A DNA stretch of 64,000 nt, taken from the NCBI RefSeq assembly GCF_002878395.1, contig NC_061121.1:46782649-46846648 (forward strand), written 5' to 3'. Shown here piece by piece: positions 11,090 through 21,533 of this stretch (position 1 is the first letter of the stretch; every line of letters begins with the position of its first letter). The translations under genes were made by a program, and so were the position numbers. The notes under the pieces were generated by a model, which saw only the letters and a program-made list of their open reading frames with translations, had not been told where the DNA came from and searched no databases. The stretch is from Capsicum annuum. Taxonomy: Eukaryota; Streptophyta; Magnoliopsida; Solanales; Solanaceae.

Positions 11090-11729
11090 TGATACGGAAC
11101 AAACAAGAGAACACGAAATCACACCCCAAAATAGTCCACAAATCACAACAAATTGTGGACCAAATGGGGACCTCTCTCGGATTCACTATCTAGAACAAGA
11201 AAGAAGAGGATACAAGGTGTTAATACACCAAAACAGCCAGCCAACAACAAGTTTAGCAACACAAGATGAAGCTCCACAATATTACAATAGCAACAAGAAT
11301 AAACGGGTTACATTAATAACACAAGAAGCCGAAACTAAAACAATATACAAGATAGGTAGTTAGACAAGTGTTGATATAGTCTTAACAACCCAAGAGCATA
11401 TTCCACTCTTGGACCTTTAAAACTTCACACAACAAACACGTAACTCTTACAATTGACACAAGAGAGGCGTCCACCACCCAAGCACCAATGTATCAAGCAA
11501 AATGCAACACACAAAAGAATCCACCCTTATGTTATGCCCTAGTTTCAATTGGACTCTCTCTCACTCTAAGAGAAGTATTCTTCAATAATAATGATCAACT
11601 AAAGAAATAAACCCTACAATGTTCTATTTATACTACATTACAATAATAGACAAACTGACAAAAGGACCCTTTAGTGACTAGTCTTAAAAAATACTCAAAA
11701 GTGTCATGATCATGATCATACTTGTATCA
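11090..11729 (-). repeat. 5' LTR of the gag-only element
   Basis: Partner of 8420-9059 and of equal length. Host LINE sequence resumes at 11730 after the GCTTC duplication. Confidence 0.92.
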
Positions 11730-11774
11730 GCTTCCACCGAAGCCACTCCCATCTTATCTCCAATAACCTCATTG
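11730..11774 (-). mobile_element. RTE LINE, continuation of 7930-8419
   Basis: Minus-strand residues NEVIGDKMGVASVEA run directly into KMREARLRW at 8414 once the LTR element is skipped. The 5' end at about 11774 is a truncation, with OSTC-repeat sequence beyond it. Confidence 0.82.
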
Positions 11775-11812
11775 CATACATTTCAATAATCAACACCTAT
11801 CAAAAACAACAT
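11775..11812 (-). repeat. OSTC 3'-end duplicate, copy 4 (right part)
   Basis: ATACATTTCAATAATCAACA and the bases after it match the OSTC 3' UTR-like sequences at about 14390 and 14980. With 7750-7929 it restores one repeat unit once the LINE is removed. Confidence 0.7.
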
Positions 11813-12042
11813 ATTCAGTGTAGTGTAACCCCATAAAGTGGGGCCGGGGTCTGGGATAAAGTGTACGTAGACCTTACCCTACCTTAGAGGTTGTTTCCGA
11901 TAGACCCTCGGCTTAAGGAAAAATAGTCCAAAGCAATCCCAAAAAGGAGTAACGAAAGTACAAGAAACAACATATAATAACAAAAACAATTGACAGTAAC
12001 AAAACTATACAATAATTGTGCTACAAGAAACAACACGTAGTA
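11813..12042 (-). mobile_element. RTE LINE 3' fragment
   Basis: The segment carries the family 3' landmarks on the minus strand: CCCCACTTTATGGGG-like, GGTCTACGTACACTTTATCC and GAGGGTCTATCGGAAACAAC. No coding remains. It abuts an LTR element at 12043. Confidence 0.72.
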
Positions 12043-14149
12043 TATTATGATCTTTAGCGAAGGATTGAGTCACAGGACGATGAACAAAAAAGTCTGAATC
12101 AATTGATTTCAATTTTCCCTTGCCTTTGTTTGTATTCCTAGGTCGACCTATTTGTAGATAAATTCAGCTCGTTAAAGGGAGGTTGAAACCTTAGAGTTCA
12201 CTATAAAAGAGAACTCTGATCTCTTCAGCTCGTTAAAGGGAGACTGAAACCTTAGAGTTCAATGGAAGAGAGAACCCCAACATTTGTTTTTGACTGAAAC
12301 TATTCATACGTATTATTCCTCATATCTCCCTTTAAATAAGAGTCTTATTACATCAATAGAAAACCTAATCCTTATGAAACTAGGAAACATAAAACCCTAT
12401 TCTAGAATAATAAATAAAGCTACTTAAATATAAATACACAATAAATAAAACTACTTAAAATATAAATATATAATAACCATATTTCATGCATCCACAACAT
12501 GAATCCCCTCACGTTGAAAGAGCTTGTCCTCAAGCTCGAATTTCAATGCAGTCATTTAGAACTTCTAGAATAGTGTCAACTGAATCATCCAATTCCAACC
12601 ATAAAAGTTGTTTGAACTGGTGAGTTGCTGAATATAGTTCGGCACAATTATAGCATAAAAACTTAGCTTTTCTCTCTACCATTTCTGCATGAGTTAATCG
12701 CTTGACAAAAGGGATTTGATTGCTGGTTTGGGTATTAGTCGAGTTAAATGAGCCGACTAAACTAGTACCAGATTTTGTCGAGTTTGTTGTGCTGCCCAGA
12801 TATGTCCGAGACTACTATCATGTCCCTTCGCTAAAATTACTTACTTTCTATTGTTGGTGTTATTGTTCTAAAGCCCTAGATACACTCATGGTCGCTGATA
12901 AGTCAGGTTGTTTGAGCAACTGCACATCTAGTCTATTGAATCATCCAACCACGCCATAAATATACCCACGTGCACGTGTTCTGGAATAAGCTCATTAGCC
13001 TTAGACAACTCTTGAAACGGATAATGCCAAATTTCAACTGAACTTGTTTGCCAAAAAAGCTAATTAGCCCACTGGGTTGCTACTTTCAGGAGGTCCAAAT
13101 CATTGGAAACAATGTTTCTGAAATTTTTTCCAACTCATTGGGCCGTTTGCTCGTTTTAGTTGATAGCACCATAATTGTGCTTCTCCCAACATGGGAAACC
13201 TGGCCACTCCAACCTTTTTCGCTTCCATTGTATGTTGATTTTCAAAAAAGTTCGCAACGATGTGCCCAAATTGATGGATCGTCGGTGTCGTCATGAGTAG
13301 GAAAATCCATCTTCACATACCTTGGTACTGTCGAATATGAATTACCTCTTGTTGGATGAATCTGGTCGGCTAGTTGAATAGGCAGTGTAGCAGCAAGAGT
13401 TGTTGATTTGCCAGTTGTCAGGGCACTACTCGACTCAGTTCCCTGCGCTGCTGATTTTGGGAGCCAATTCCATGCCAAAAAGTTATTCTAGGATGACTTG
13501 GACAATTTTTTCACCTGACGCATTGTTCCATCGCTGCAAGTTTAGAATCCATTAGGGTTTCTATAGTTGCACGTTCTTCTTGAAATCTGGAATTAATCTC
13601 ATTGTCCATTGTGTTAGGCTCTGATACCAAATTGTTATGATCTTTAGCGAAGGATCGAGTCACGGGACAATGAACAAAAAGTCTGAATCAATTGATTTCG
13701 ACTTTTCCTTGACTTTGTTGAATTCCTAGATCGACCTATTTTGTAGATATATTCAGCTCGTTAAAGGAAGTCTGAAACCTTAGAGTTCAATGGAAGAGAG
13801 AACTCCGATCTCTTCAACTCGTTAAGGGGAGACTGAAACCTTAGAGAGTTCAATGAAAGAGAGAACTCTAACCTCTTGTTTTTGATGAAAACTATCCATA
13901 CGTATTATTCCTCATATCTCCCTTTAAATATGAGTCTTATTACATCAATAGAAAGTGTAATCCTCATGAAACTAGGAAGCATAAAACCATATTCTAGAAT
14001 AATCAATCGAAAGCCTAATCCTTATGAAACTAGGAAACATAAAACCCTATTCTAGAACAATAAATAAAGCAACTGAAATATAAATACATAATAAATAAAA
14101 CTACTTAAAATATAAATAAATAATAACAGTATCACACACATCCACAACA
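12043..14149 (-). mobile_element. Second gag-only LTR element, minus strand
   Basis: Direct repeats lie at 12043-12499 and 13633-14149, both ending CCACAACA in plus orientation. A perfect initiator-Met primer binding site (13617-13629, minus) sits inside the right LTR, and a GTGAGGGGA purine tract lies beside the left one. The 1.1-kb interior has gag pieces only. The right LTR holds an internal partial duplication (the AAACCTAATCCTTATGAAAC region), which explains its greater length. Flanking 5-mers do not match clearly, so the target duplication is unresolved. The element sits inside an OSTC 3'-end repeat. Confidence 0.85.
12510..13478 (-). pseudogene. Broken gag of the 12043-14149 element
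   Basis: Minus-strand pieces in order: an N-terminal frame from 13478 containing KMDFPTHDDTDDPSIWAHRC; an overlapping frame 13294-13100 with AKKVGVARFPMLGEAQLWCY and RANGPMSWKKFQKHC, the typical gypsy gag core; then at about 12580-12710 RLTHAEMVERKAKFLCYNC, the family's zinc-knuckle lead-in, here with one Cys retained and the rest altered. Frames shift between pieces and pol is absent. Capsid-type role inferred from family. Confidence 0.8.
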
Positions 14150-14395
14150 TAATGTCAGAAGCCAACATTATCAGAAGCCACAAATACACAAATCAACTTC
14201 ACTTACTTCTTTCCTACAAAGAGTATCATAAAAGAGTGACAAACTAAAACCATTCGGAGAAATCCTAAAAATAATATACTGCTTATTAAAAACAAAGAGA
14301 AAAGCTAAAACTTTCAGCAAAGATAAGCCGGGATCTTGATACGAATAAACAACATACTCATAACATAAGCAATGACAAAAGATTGCATACATTTC
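14150..14395 (-). repeat. OSTC 3'-end duplicate, copy 3
   Basis: The minus strand reads CATTGCTTATGTTATGAGTA, then CGTATCAAGATCCCGGCTTA and a TGA, that is, the last codons (AYVMSMLFIRIKIPAYL) of OSTC, followed by 3' UTR-like sequence with AATGGTTTTAGTTTGTCAC. The coding tail is nearly intact, but no upstream exon accompanies it. It is truncated at 14149 by the LTR element. Confidence 0.85.
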
Positions 14396-14950
14396 AATAA
14401 CCAACATCTATTAAAAACCAAAAAAAAAAAAAAAACAAATCTACTTCAATTACTCCTGTTCTACAAACAGTATCACCAGAACTTCTTGTTTCCGATGGCA
14501 AATCTATCAGATTCTTAACAAGTAATATGCCAAGCTCTTTAAACTTTAAAGAGTGACAAACTAGAACCATTAAGAGAAATGCTAAAAACAACATCCTGCT
14601 TATTAAAAACAAACAAAAAAGCTAAAACTTTCAACGAAGATAAGTCGGGATGTTGATATGAAAAAGGGCAGCCCGGTGCACTAAAGTTACCGCTATGCGC
14701 GGTGTCTGGGGAAGGGCCCCACCACAAAGGTGTATCATACGCAGTCTTACCTTGCATTCTGCCAGAGGATGTTTCCAAGGCTTGAACCCGTGACCTCCGG
14801 ATCACATGGCAGCAACTTTACTAGTTACTCCAAGGCTTGAACCCGTGACCTCCTGGTCACATGGCAGCCTTACCTTGCATTCTGCCAGAGGCTGTTTCCA
14901 AGGCTTAACTTTGTTGATATGAATAAACAAAATACTCATAACATAAGCAA
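14396..14950 (-). repeat. OSTC 3'-end duplicate, copy 2, split by a SINE
   Basis: Same unit as copy 3. The coding tail is at 14918-14945 and 14630-14655 on either side of a SINE, followed by UTR landmarks TTTGCCATCGGAAACAAGAA at about 14490 and GTTTTTAATAGATGTTGG at about 14405. It could not encode protein. Confidence 0.85.
14663..14911 (-). mobile_element. SINE, TS/SolS-type, rearranged
   Basis: AGGGCAGCCCGGTGCACTAA, GGGGAAGGGCCCCACCAC and CTTGAACCCGTGACCTCC identify the Solanaceae TS-type SINE. Read on the minus strand, GGTTCAAGCC is the pol III B-box and CCTTGGAGTAACTAGTAAAG the A-box region. It is flanked by a perfect 12-bp target duplication (14651-14662 and 14912-14923). The tRNA-related head is partly duplicated: the B-box block occurs twice (about 14780 and 14830) and a body block is repeated at 14868-14905, an unusual internal arrangement. 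Non-coding. Confidence 0.88.
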
Positions 14951-15154
14951 CGACAATAGTTTTCTAGCATTCATCAAGATTGCATACATTTCAACAACCA
15001 ACATCTATTAAAAGCCAAAAAAACCCAAGTCAACTTCACTTACACCACCAAAATTTCTTGTTTCCGATGGCAAATATACCAAATTTGATCAAACAACGAG
15101 GAGTAATAATTAAGGTAAATCCTAAAAATAACATACTGCTCAAGTGCTAATCTC

Positions 15155-16127
15155 TCAACGAAGATAAGCCGGAATCTTGATACGAATAAACAACATACTC
15201 ATAACATACGCAATGACAACAAACACAATCCCAGCTGATGCAAATGAAATCTTTACACTCTTCTCCCGATTCTTATCAAGTGCCAAATCCAAAAGCACAA
15301 TCCCAATACCACCAAGTACAAACATGAACCCGGACGATAATCCTTCAATAATATACTGACCATTAACCCGACCCGGCATAAAAACCACCGGTTTAACAGC
15401 ACCAGTGAACCGGTCTTGCGTTGATCCAATGCCTGGCAGTTCAACAATGTAGCGTAAGAGACATGAAATACGAAAATACAACAACAACATAGCCAGTATA
15501 TTCCCACAAATTGGGGTCTGGGGAGGGTAGGTGTATGCAGTCCATACCACTGCCTCAGAGGTGAGATAGAGAGATCGTTTCCGATAGTCCCCCTTTAGCC
15601 GTTCAAGAGAAAAAAAAATATTCTCCCTTTTCTAAATTAAATTTTAATCTAAAAAAAACTAAGTTAATCTAATCTAATTTAGATTTGAAACACAGTCAAA
15701 TTGACTCACGGAAAATGAAGGGAGCACAATGAAACTATGTTACTCAGACTCTTCAAAAATGTCTAACAGGTGCATGTGGGATCCTTAAAATTAGTGCATT
15801 TTTGAAGGATCCAACATGGGTGCGGCATCATTTTTTTGGAGAGTCCAAGCAACATAGGTACTATATTAACAGAGGAATACCTGGCGGTTCAACAATGACG
15901 TCGTAGACGATTCCCGAGACGACCATGAAGTAAGTGAGAAGGATGAATGTGAAAACTGTCATGGCGGAGGGGAGAGTGATTGTGGGGATTTTGAGACGGA
16001 GCTTTGGTGGGCGGAGGAAGGAGAAAGGGAGAATACGGAGGATGTGGAAAATTGGGTCGATGGAGTAGTCATCTGATGGATCGGAATATTGGGTTTTGGT
16101 GGTGGTGGGTTCGGATTTCGGTGGCAT
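15155..16127 (-). CDS. OSTC: Oligosaccharyltransferase complex subunit OSTC (DC2-like), two exons
   Basis: Accessory subunit of the ER-membrane oligosaccharyltransferase that transfers N-glycans to nascent proteins at the translocon. Exon 1 is 15881-16127 and exon 2 is 15155-15432; joining them gives 174 residues, a little longer than animal OSTC because of a polar N-terminus. Start ATG at 16127 (MPPKSEP). The split codon makes Gly83 in VEPPG/IGSTQD, with GT donor and AG acceptor. Hydrophobic segments lie at about residues 53-75, 114-134 and 145-166. Conserved signatures are GIVYDVIVEPP, GRVNGQYIIEGL and the IKIPAYLR end. The 448-bp intron holds a MITE and an RTE fragment. Only about 155 bp separate the ATG from repeats upstream, so the core promoter must be short; no clear TATA box seen. 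Downstream lie tandem copies of its own 3' end. The frame is intact and splice sites are canonical, so it is probably functional. Confidence 0.93.
15428..15449. repeat. 22-bp direct repeat at the intron 3' border of OSTC (partner 15876-15897)
   Basis: This segment spans the acceptor site and matches 15876-15897, which spans the donor site, at 20 of 22 positions; both differences are transitions. The two copies are 448 bp apart, exactly the intron length, so the repeat contains the splice junction AG/G at the same place in both copies. Confidence 0.88.
15478..15600 (-). mobile_element. RTE LINE 3' fragment inside the OSTC intron
   Basis: ACAACAACATAGCCAGTATA (tail), TTGGGGTCTGGGGAGGGTAG and CGTTTCCGATAGTCC match the family 3' end in minus orientation. 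Only about 120 bp remain; no coding. Confidence 0.85.
15735..15857. mobile_element. Short MITE in the OSTC intron
   Basis: Inverted ends CTATGTTACTCAGACTCTTC (left) and CTATGTTGCTTGGACTCTCC (right, opposite strand) enclose about 120 bp with GGATCC-type internal symmetry. It resembles a small foldback repeat common in Solanaceae. No target duplication resolved. Confidence 0.75.
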
Positions 16128-16660
16128 TCTTGATTTTCCGGCGGGGGTTTGCGGTGGGGTAGATTTGCTGAAGTGTGATATACGTACGCAATTTATGGTG
16201 GATTTGCAATTAGTAAGACTATTTGTTCGTAGATTTGCACAGTGCGAGTGTAATTTGGGGGAAAATGCCCAAATAGCAACTTACATGTAAGGGGTTGTTT
16301 GGTACATCCGAATGGATAAATAATGATATGAGATTATTTTACACTTCTTCCATTTCTTTTTATTTGGTACATTTCGATTGGGCACACTCTTTAACATATC
16401 GCTTACTCTTATAAAATTAAAAGTAATTTTATCAATATTTCTCCAATTTAATTTTATACATTTTTCCAAATTAGTAAGAAGGAAAAATTACATATATACA
16501 CAAGATAACTATTACTTGTTTGTTATGAAATATAAAATAAAGAACAAGAAGAATGGAGAGAGAAAAGACTTCTTATTGCTAATGAGGAATTCTCGAGGGG
16601 ATGAATTACAATAAAGGAAATTCCTTTATTTTTAGGGGAAAACTAACCTTTGGATTTCTA

Positions 16661-18339
16661 CAGCAACAACAAACCCAGTATATTCCCACCAAGTGGGGTC
16701 TGGGGAGGGTAGAGTGTACGCAGTACATACCGCTACCTCCAGAGAAATAGAGAGGTTGTTTCTGATAGACCTTCGGCTCAAGATAAAGAAAAGTAGGCCA
16801 AAGCGTAATTAAATAAGAAGCAAGATGGATGGCATAACATAACAAGGAATAAGACACATAAAAATAGAAGTCAGAGCAATAAGAAATAAAATAAATAAGC
16901 GCAATAGGAGAAAGAGACCCACGCCCGCCTGACCGGGTTCCTATTTTTGGACCCAATCCTAGGTTTACCAGCCCGACTCAACCTGAGCTCTTCTAACTAC
17001 TTACTAAAACCACGCACACAACCTAGCCTTCTACCCTTATCCGCGACCTCTACACCTTCCTATCTAGGGTCATGTCCTCAGTAAGCAGAATCTGCTCCAT
17101 ATCATGTCTAATCACTTTCCTCCAGTACTTCTTCGGCCTACCTCTCCTTCTTCTAAGCCATCTAACGCTAACCTCTCCCACCTATGAACTGGGGCATTCG
17201 TGCCCCTCCTCATCACATGCCCAAACCATCTCAACCTTCCTTCGCGTATTTTATCCTCCAACAAAGCCACTCCGACCTCCCGAACGGTCACATTTCTGAC
17301 TCTATCCCCTCTGGTAAGTCCACACATCCAACGCAATATTCTCATTTCCGCTACCTTCATTTTTTGAATATGGGAGTTCTTGACTGGCCAACACTCTACT
17401 CCATATAGCATAGCAGGATGGATTGCCGCTCTGTCGAATTTACCTTTAAGCTTTAGTGGCACCTTCTTGTCACACAACACTCCCGAGGCGAGCCTCCATT
17501 TCATCCAACCAGATCCAATACGGTTAGAGACATCCTCATCAATCTCGCCATTCCCCTGAATCATAGACCCAAGATACCTAAAACTATCCCTCTTTTGGAC
17601 CTCCTGGGAATCCAACCTTACCACGACATCATCGTCTTGCCTCACCCCACTAAACTTATATTCCATATATTTCGTCTTGGACCTACTCAACCTGAACCCC
17701 TTAGATTCAAGGGTTTGCCTCCAAACCTCTAACTTTTCATTCACATCCGCCCGCGTCTCATCAATCAGTACTACATCGGCAGCGAACAACATACACCACG
17801 GCACCTCTCCTTGAATACTCTGTGTCAACACGTCTATCACCAACGCAAACAGGAACGGGCTAAGAGTCGAGCCCTGGTGCAACCCTGCCTCGACCGAAAA
17901 ATGCTCTGAGTCTCCTCCCGCCGTTCTCACCCGAGTCTTCCCTCTATCATACATGTCCTTAATAGCTCTAATATACGCCACCGGGATCCTTTTGGCCTCT
18001 AAACATCTCCACAGAACCTCCCTCAGAACTTTCTCATAAGCCTTCTCCAAGTCGATGAACACCATATGCAAATCCTTCTTCCTTTCCCTATACTGCTCCA
18101 CCAATTTCCTCACCAGGTGGATTGCCTCTGTCGTCGAGCGACCGGGCATAAAACCAATTTGATTCTCCGAAATGGGCACGATCCTCCTCAATCTCAACTC
18201 AACTAACCTCTCCCAAATCTTCATAGTATGACTCAACAGCTTGATATCTCTATAGTTAGTGCAACTCTAGATGTCTCCCTTATTTTTATATAACGGAATC
18301 ATCGTACTCCACCTCCAAGCCTTCGGCATCCTTGCCGTT
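16661..18339 (-). mobile_element. RTE-clade LINE, 5'-truncated, 1.7 kb
   Basis: The 3' end at 16661 begins with a CAGCAACAACAAACCC tail and the CCCCACTTGGTGGG landmark; the 5' end is truncated at about 18339 within the RT region (STMIPLYKNKGD). It is inserted in a copia LTR. It contains the longest RT frame in the window. Confidence 0.88.
17112..18339 (-). pseudogene. RTE LINE reverse transcriptase, partial and inactive
   Basis: A 374-codon open frame (17112-18236) covers the RT fingers and palm onward: [55 protein letters not shown], then [12 protein letters not shown]. The metal-binding FADD box reads FAAD, so the first catalytic Asp is replaced by Ala and the enzyme should be dead. The C-terminal ILRWMCG...[13 protein letters not shown] follows. 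The frame then slips ([12 protein letters not shown] instead of the usual GRPKKYW), ending early. Endonuclease lost by 5' truncation. Confidence 0.88.
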
Positions 18340-18654
18340 TAACTTTTTCATAAATAGACATTCACTATATATGGTAAAGTAAACATTCACTGTATATGGT
18401 AACTAGACATTCACTATATATGGTAATATATATATATATATATATATAACACCCCCCCCACCCCTGAATGTTTAATTGATAGATAATGTGCCTCATTAAA
18501 ACTTTACTAGAAAAAACCCAGTGGAAAAAAAATCTAGTGAAGAAAAAAGAGTACACATCTCTAACAATACGCATATAGGCTGCCTCATTAAAAACCTTAC
18601 AGGGAAAACCCAGTGGGACAAAACCTCGTAAGGAAAAAAGAGTACAACGCGTAT

Positions 18655-19350
18655 TAACTTCTCCTAATGAGAACATCCTTGAGCCTTTGCATCTCGATCT
18701 TGTGCACTAGCTTCTTGAAAGTTGCAATTGAAGGAGACTTGGTGAATAAATCAGTCGCATTGTCGCTTGAACGAATCTGTTGCACGTTAATATCACCATT
18801 CTTTTGGAGCTCATGTATGTAGAAAAGCTTTGATGAAGTGTGATTCGTTCTATCTCCTTTTATGAATCCTCCCTTAAGTTATGCTATGCATGCTACTTTA
18901 TCTCCGTATAAAATTATGGTACATTTTCACATTTCACACCACATTTTTCTCAAATGAGATATATCCATACTCATTCTCAATTTGCTTCATGAATAGCTAT
19001 TATCTCAGCATGGTTCGATGAAGTGTCTAGATAGACTGCTTTGTATATCTCTAAGATATGACAGTATCCCCACATATGAAAATATAGCTTATTTGAGATC
19101 GGGCTTTATACGGGTCAGATAAACACCCAACTTCAGCATAACTAACAAGATTGGGACTATAATCTTTAGAATAAAATAAGCTCATATGTTTGATCACATT
19201 CCGATATCTCCTAGTAGGAGCAGAACTATATATATCTTGCTAATAAATTGATCGAAAAAGGCTTGGCATGCCTTGTAGTATTTGCAACATACATTAGTGC
19301 ACCAATTGCACTAAGATATGGTACTTCATAATCAAGGAGTTCCTCATTCT
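18655..19350 (-). pseudogene. copia RNase H and RT C-terminal remnant
   Basis: On the minus strand, from right to left: NEELLDYEVPYLSAIGALMY (RT end), decayed RNase H with FYSKD and GCLSDPYKA, SNHAEIIAIHEA, then HELQKNGDINVQQIRSSDNA and a clean end KDVLIRRS followed by a stop at about 18655. A deletion removes the ILRYLRG segment. Several frame breaks; not functional. Confidence 0.82.
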
Positions 19351-21533
19351 TTACTTAAGGTCGGAATGAATCTTTATTCAATTATGCATTTTTCTCATTG
19401 AAGCAAATATTCTATTGCTTTTGAAAACTCTCCAAAGGTTTCAATAATTTTCAAGCTATAAGCTTATAAAATATAAAGATTATAAATAAGTATTCCAGTA
19501 ACTTTTATATGCTTCAAACATTTTGAATCCTTAAAAAGTTTTCATATAAATTTTGTCAAGTAACAATATTCAGCATTTCATGCTTGACATCTTCAAGTGT
19601 CTGGACTGCAAATCAAATAAGTTTTATGCTTACCAAGATGCATCCTTTCACGTCACTTGACAAATATTTCCAATTCAATATGCTTAATAAACATAAAATT
19701 CATATCCTCGTAATCTCTTACAATATTGCGTCAATATTGTATCAAAGATATTGATGATATAACATTTCGTATCGATTCACAGTGTGACATAACATTTTGA
19801 GATCTCATCACTTTATTGTTTCCAGGTACTTGAACCTCTCATAATATTTCATGAAGTGTTATGTCATAGGCTCTTCAAAATCACATTACTTTCTTATTAT
19901 GATTATTTGCTCCTTATCCTTTTTAAGAATTATTTCATTTGGAATCGATTAGTCTACCATGTTTTATGTATGCATAGACTTTATCCTTTAGAGACATAAA
20001 ATAAGAGCACTTGTGGCTTAAATATGAGATACTTTCGGTATTTGACTTGAATTATCTTTTGAATAAGGATCGGATGATAATTCCTAACATATTTCATAGC
20101 TGCTTATAATCTCCTCCTTATGTTAGAAAAACTAACATGCATCCTCCATTTTCTTTAAGGAATCCATCTTTGTACATTATGGTATATTCATTAATCATAT
20201 AACGCACATCAAAACTATTAAATGGACAACATGTGATTTCTGACTGAAAACCAACATTGAGAGGGAACTAATCATAATTTATTGGTTTGATGCATACAAG
20301 TACTTTTGTATATAATATTTCAAACCAACACATAAAGTTTTTGTTCTCATTAACAATGGTTCAACTATTTATCGAAGACATTCTATGCCAAATCAACATT
20401 ATCAAGATGACTTGTCTTGATTACACAATCTGAAAATTATGCTCTTATCTCAATTTCACTGAGCAAGTAGCTTTATCAGCTTTATGAATGTCAAACTGCA
20501 GATTGACAATAAATGTACATGCGATCATCTTATTGATGCATCTTTTCAACATATCGGTGAACGAACCCATATTCACCTTTTATAATTTTTAAATTTTAAG
20601 GGATCCAATCCCAACATTAGTTGGTCCAACCAATTTATCATGAGAACAAGCAACATTAAAAGTAATGAAGAATTTTCTAATTCTCCAATATATGCTAAAG
20701 ACTCAGTATGCACATCTTTGAGATGTCGCAATCGTTCATATCAATTTATGAACTTTTATTCTAGCAAACTCCGAGTTTACCATGACATGTACCTTTTACT
20801 TTAGTAAATTTCAGATTTACTATTACATGAATAAATTTCAGATTTACTACTTTAGAAGTAGATTTCAAGTAACTCTTCTCAGTTATTCAGCCTCTTTTGG
20901 AGGTGAATCGCGATACCATCACAATCAAGTGCACGTTTGCATTAATAAGCGTCTCATTCCCCAGGAATGAAATATAATTGTGCCTTAAGCCTATCAAATT
21001 ATGATACCTTATAGCCTCTTTTAAGATATTGCTAATTCAGGAGCAAATCGAGGCATACATATGGTTGTAGAAAAATTTTCTCTAACATATCTTATAATCA
21101 TGATAAGCGTGTAAAAATATTATCACTTTTGATAATTATTATCATATTGTCCCTCCACGCTTATATCCACGCATTCAATTACTTTTCTTCTTTCAGACAT
21201 ATTATGCACTGCTACCACATTCCCCTTCAAGAATAGAGCAAGTTGTCAACTTTCAGATTCATCATCTATTGCTACCATATTCATTTCATGGAATAGAGCA
21301 TATTAATGAGATATGTTTCATGACTTTTCACCAAACACCAATTATTTTGCCTTAACCATCATTATATCATCAATATAGTGTATTGAGATTCAAACTCAAT
21401 ATCTTATCCATATAAAAAAGTGTCTTAGGTTATAATTTGATGGAACTTGAACCCAACATCTTATCGTATGGTGCATTGGAACTTTTAACCCAATGTCTTA
21501 CCCTTTTAATGAGATGAGATTTAAATTCATCAT
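19351..21533. other. AT-rich copia interior with no readable coding
   Basis: The stretch lies between the recognisable copia pol end and a solo LTR. I see no open frame of family character in either strand. Short direct repeats occur near 20800-20870 (AAATTTCAGATTTACTA) and 21190-21300 (CTACCAYATTC...GAATAGAGCA). It is most likely decayed copia sequence. Confidence 0.4.

Larger units (their letters stand above)
8420..11729 (-). mobile_element. Gag-only LTR retrotransposon (TR-GAG type), minus strand
   Basis: Two 640-bp LTRs (8420-9059 and 11090-11729) differ at few positions, so insertion looks fairly recent. The target duplication is a perfect GCTTC (8415-8419 and 11730-11734) inside an RTE LINE. 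The primer binding site (11076-11087) and polypurine tract beside the left LTR fix the minus orientation. The 2-kb interior encodes gag only; no protease, RT, RNase H or integrase is present between gag and the 3' LTR. This is the layout known as terminal-repeat retrotransposon with GAG domain, mobilised by a partner in trans. Confidence 0.92.
16521..18451 (-). repeat. 3' LTR of the minus copia, split by an RTE LINE
   Basis: The LTR pieces are 16521-16660 and 18340-18451. Compared with the uninterrupted LTR at 24467-24728, the break falls between GGATTTCTA and ACTTTTTCAT. A TA microsatellite (18427-18448) lies near the right end. It contains two to three repeats of a 30-bp unit with TATATATGGTAA. 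Confidence 0.82.

Noticed and set aside
15253..15507. Alternative frame over OSTC exon 2
   Set aside because: It runs through the RTE fragment and out of frame with the OSTC exon, with no conserved residues.
16606..16956. 116-codon minus frame, with similar frames at 7874-8159 and 37452-37907
   Set aside because: These recurring tails (YWLCCCC, SVVVVVVL and similar) are translations of the RTE 3' UTR and (TTG)n tail.
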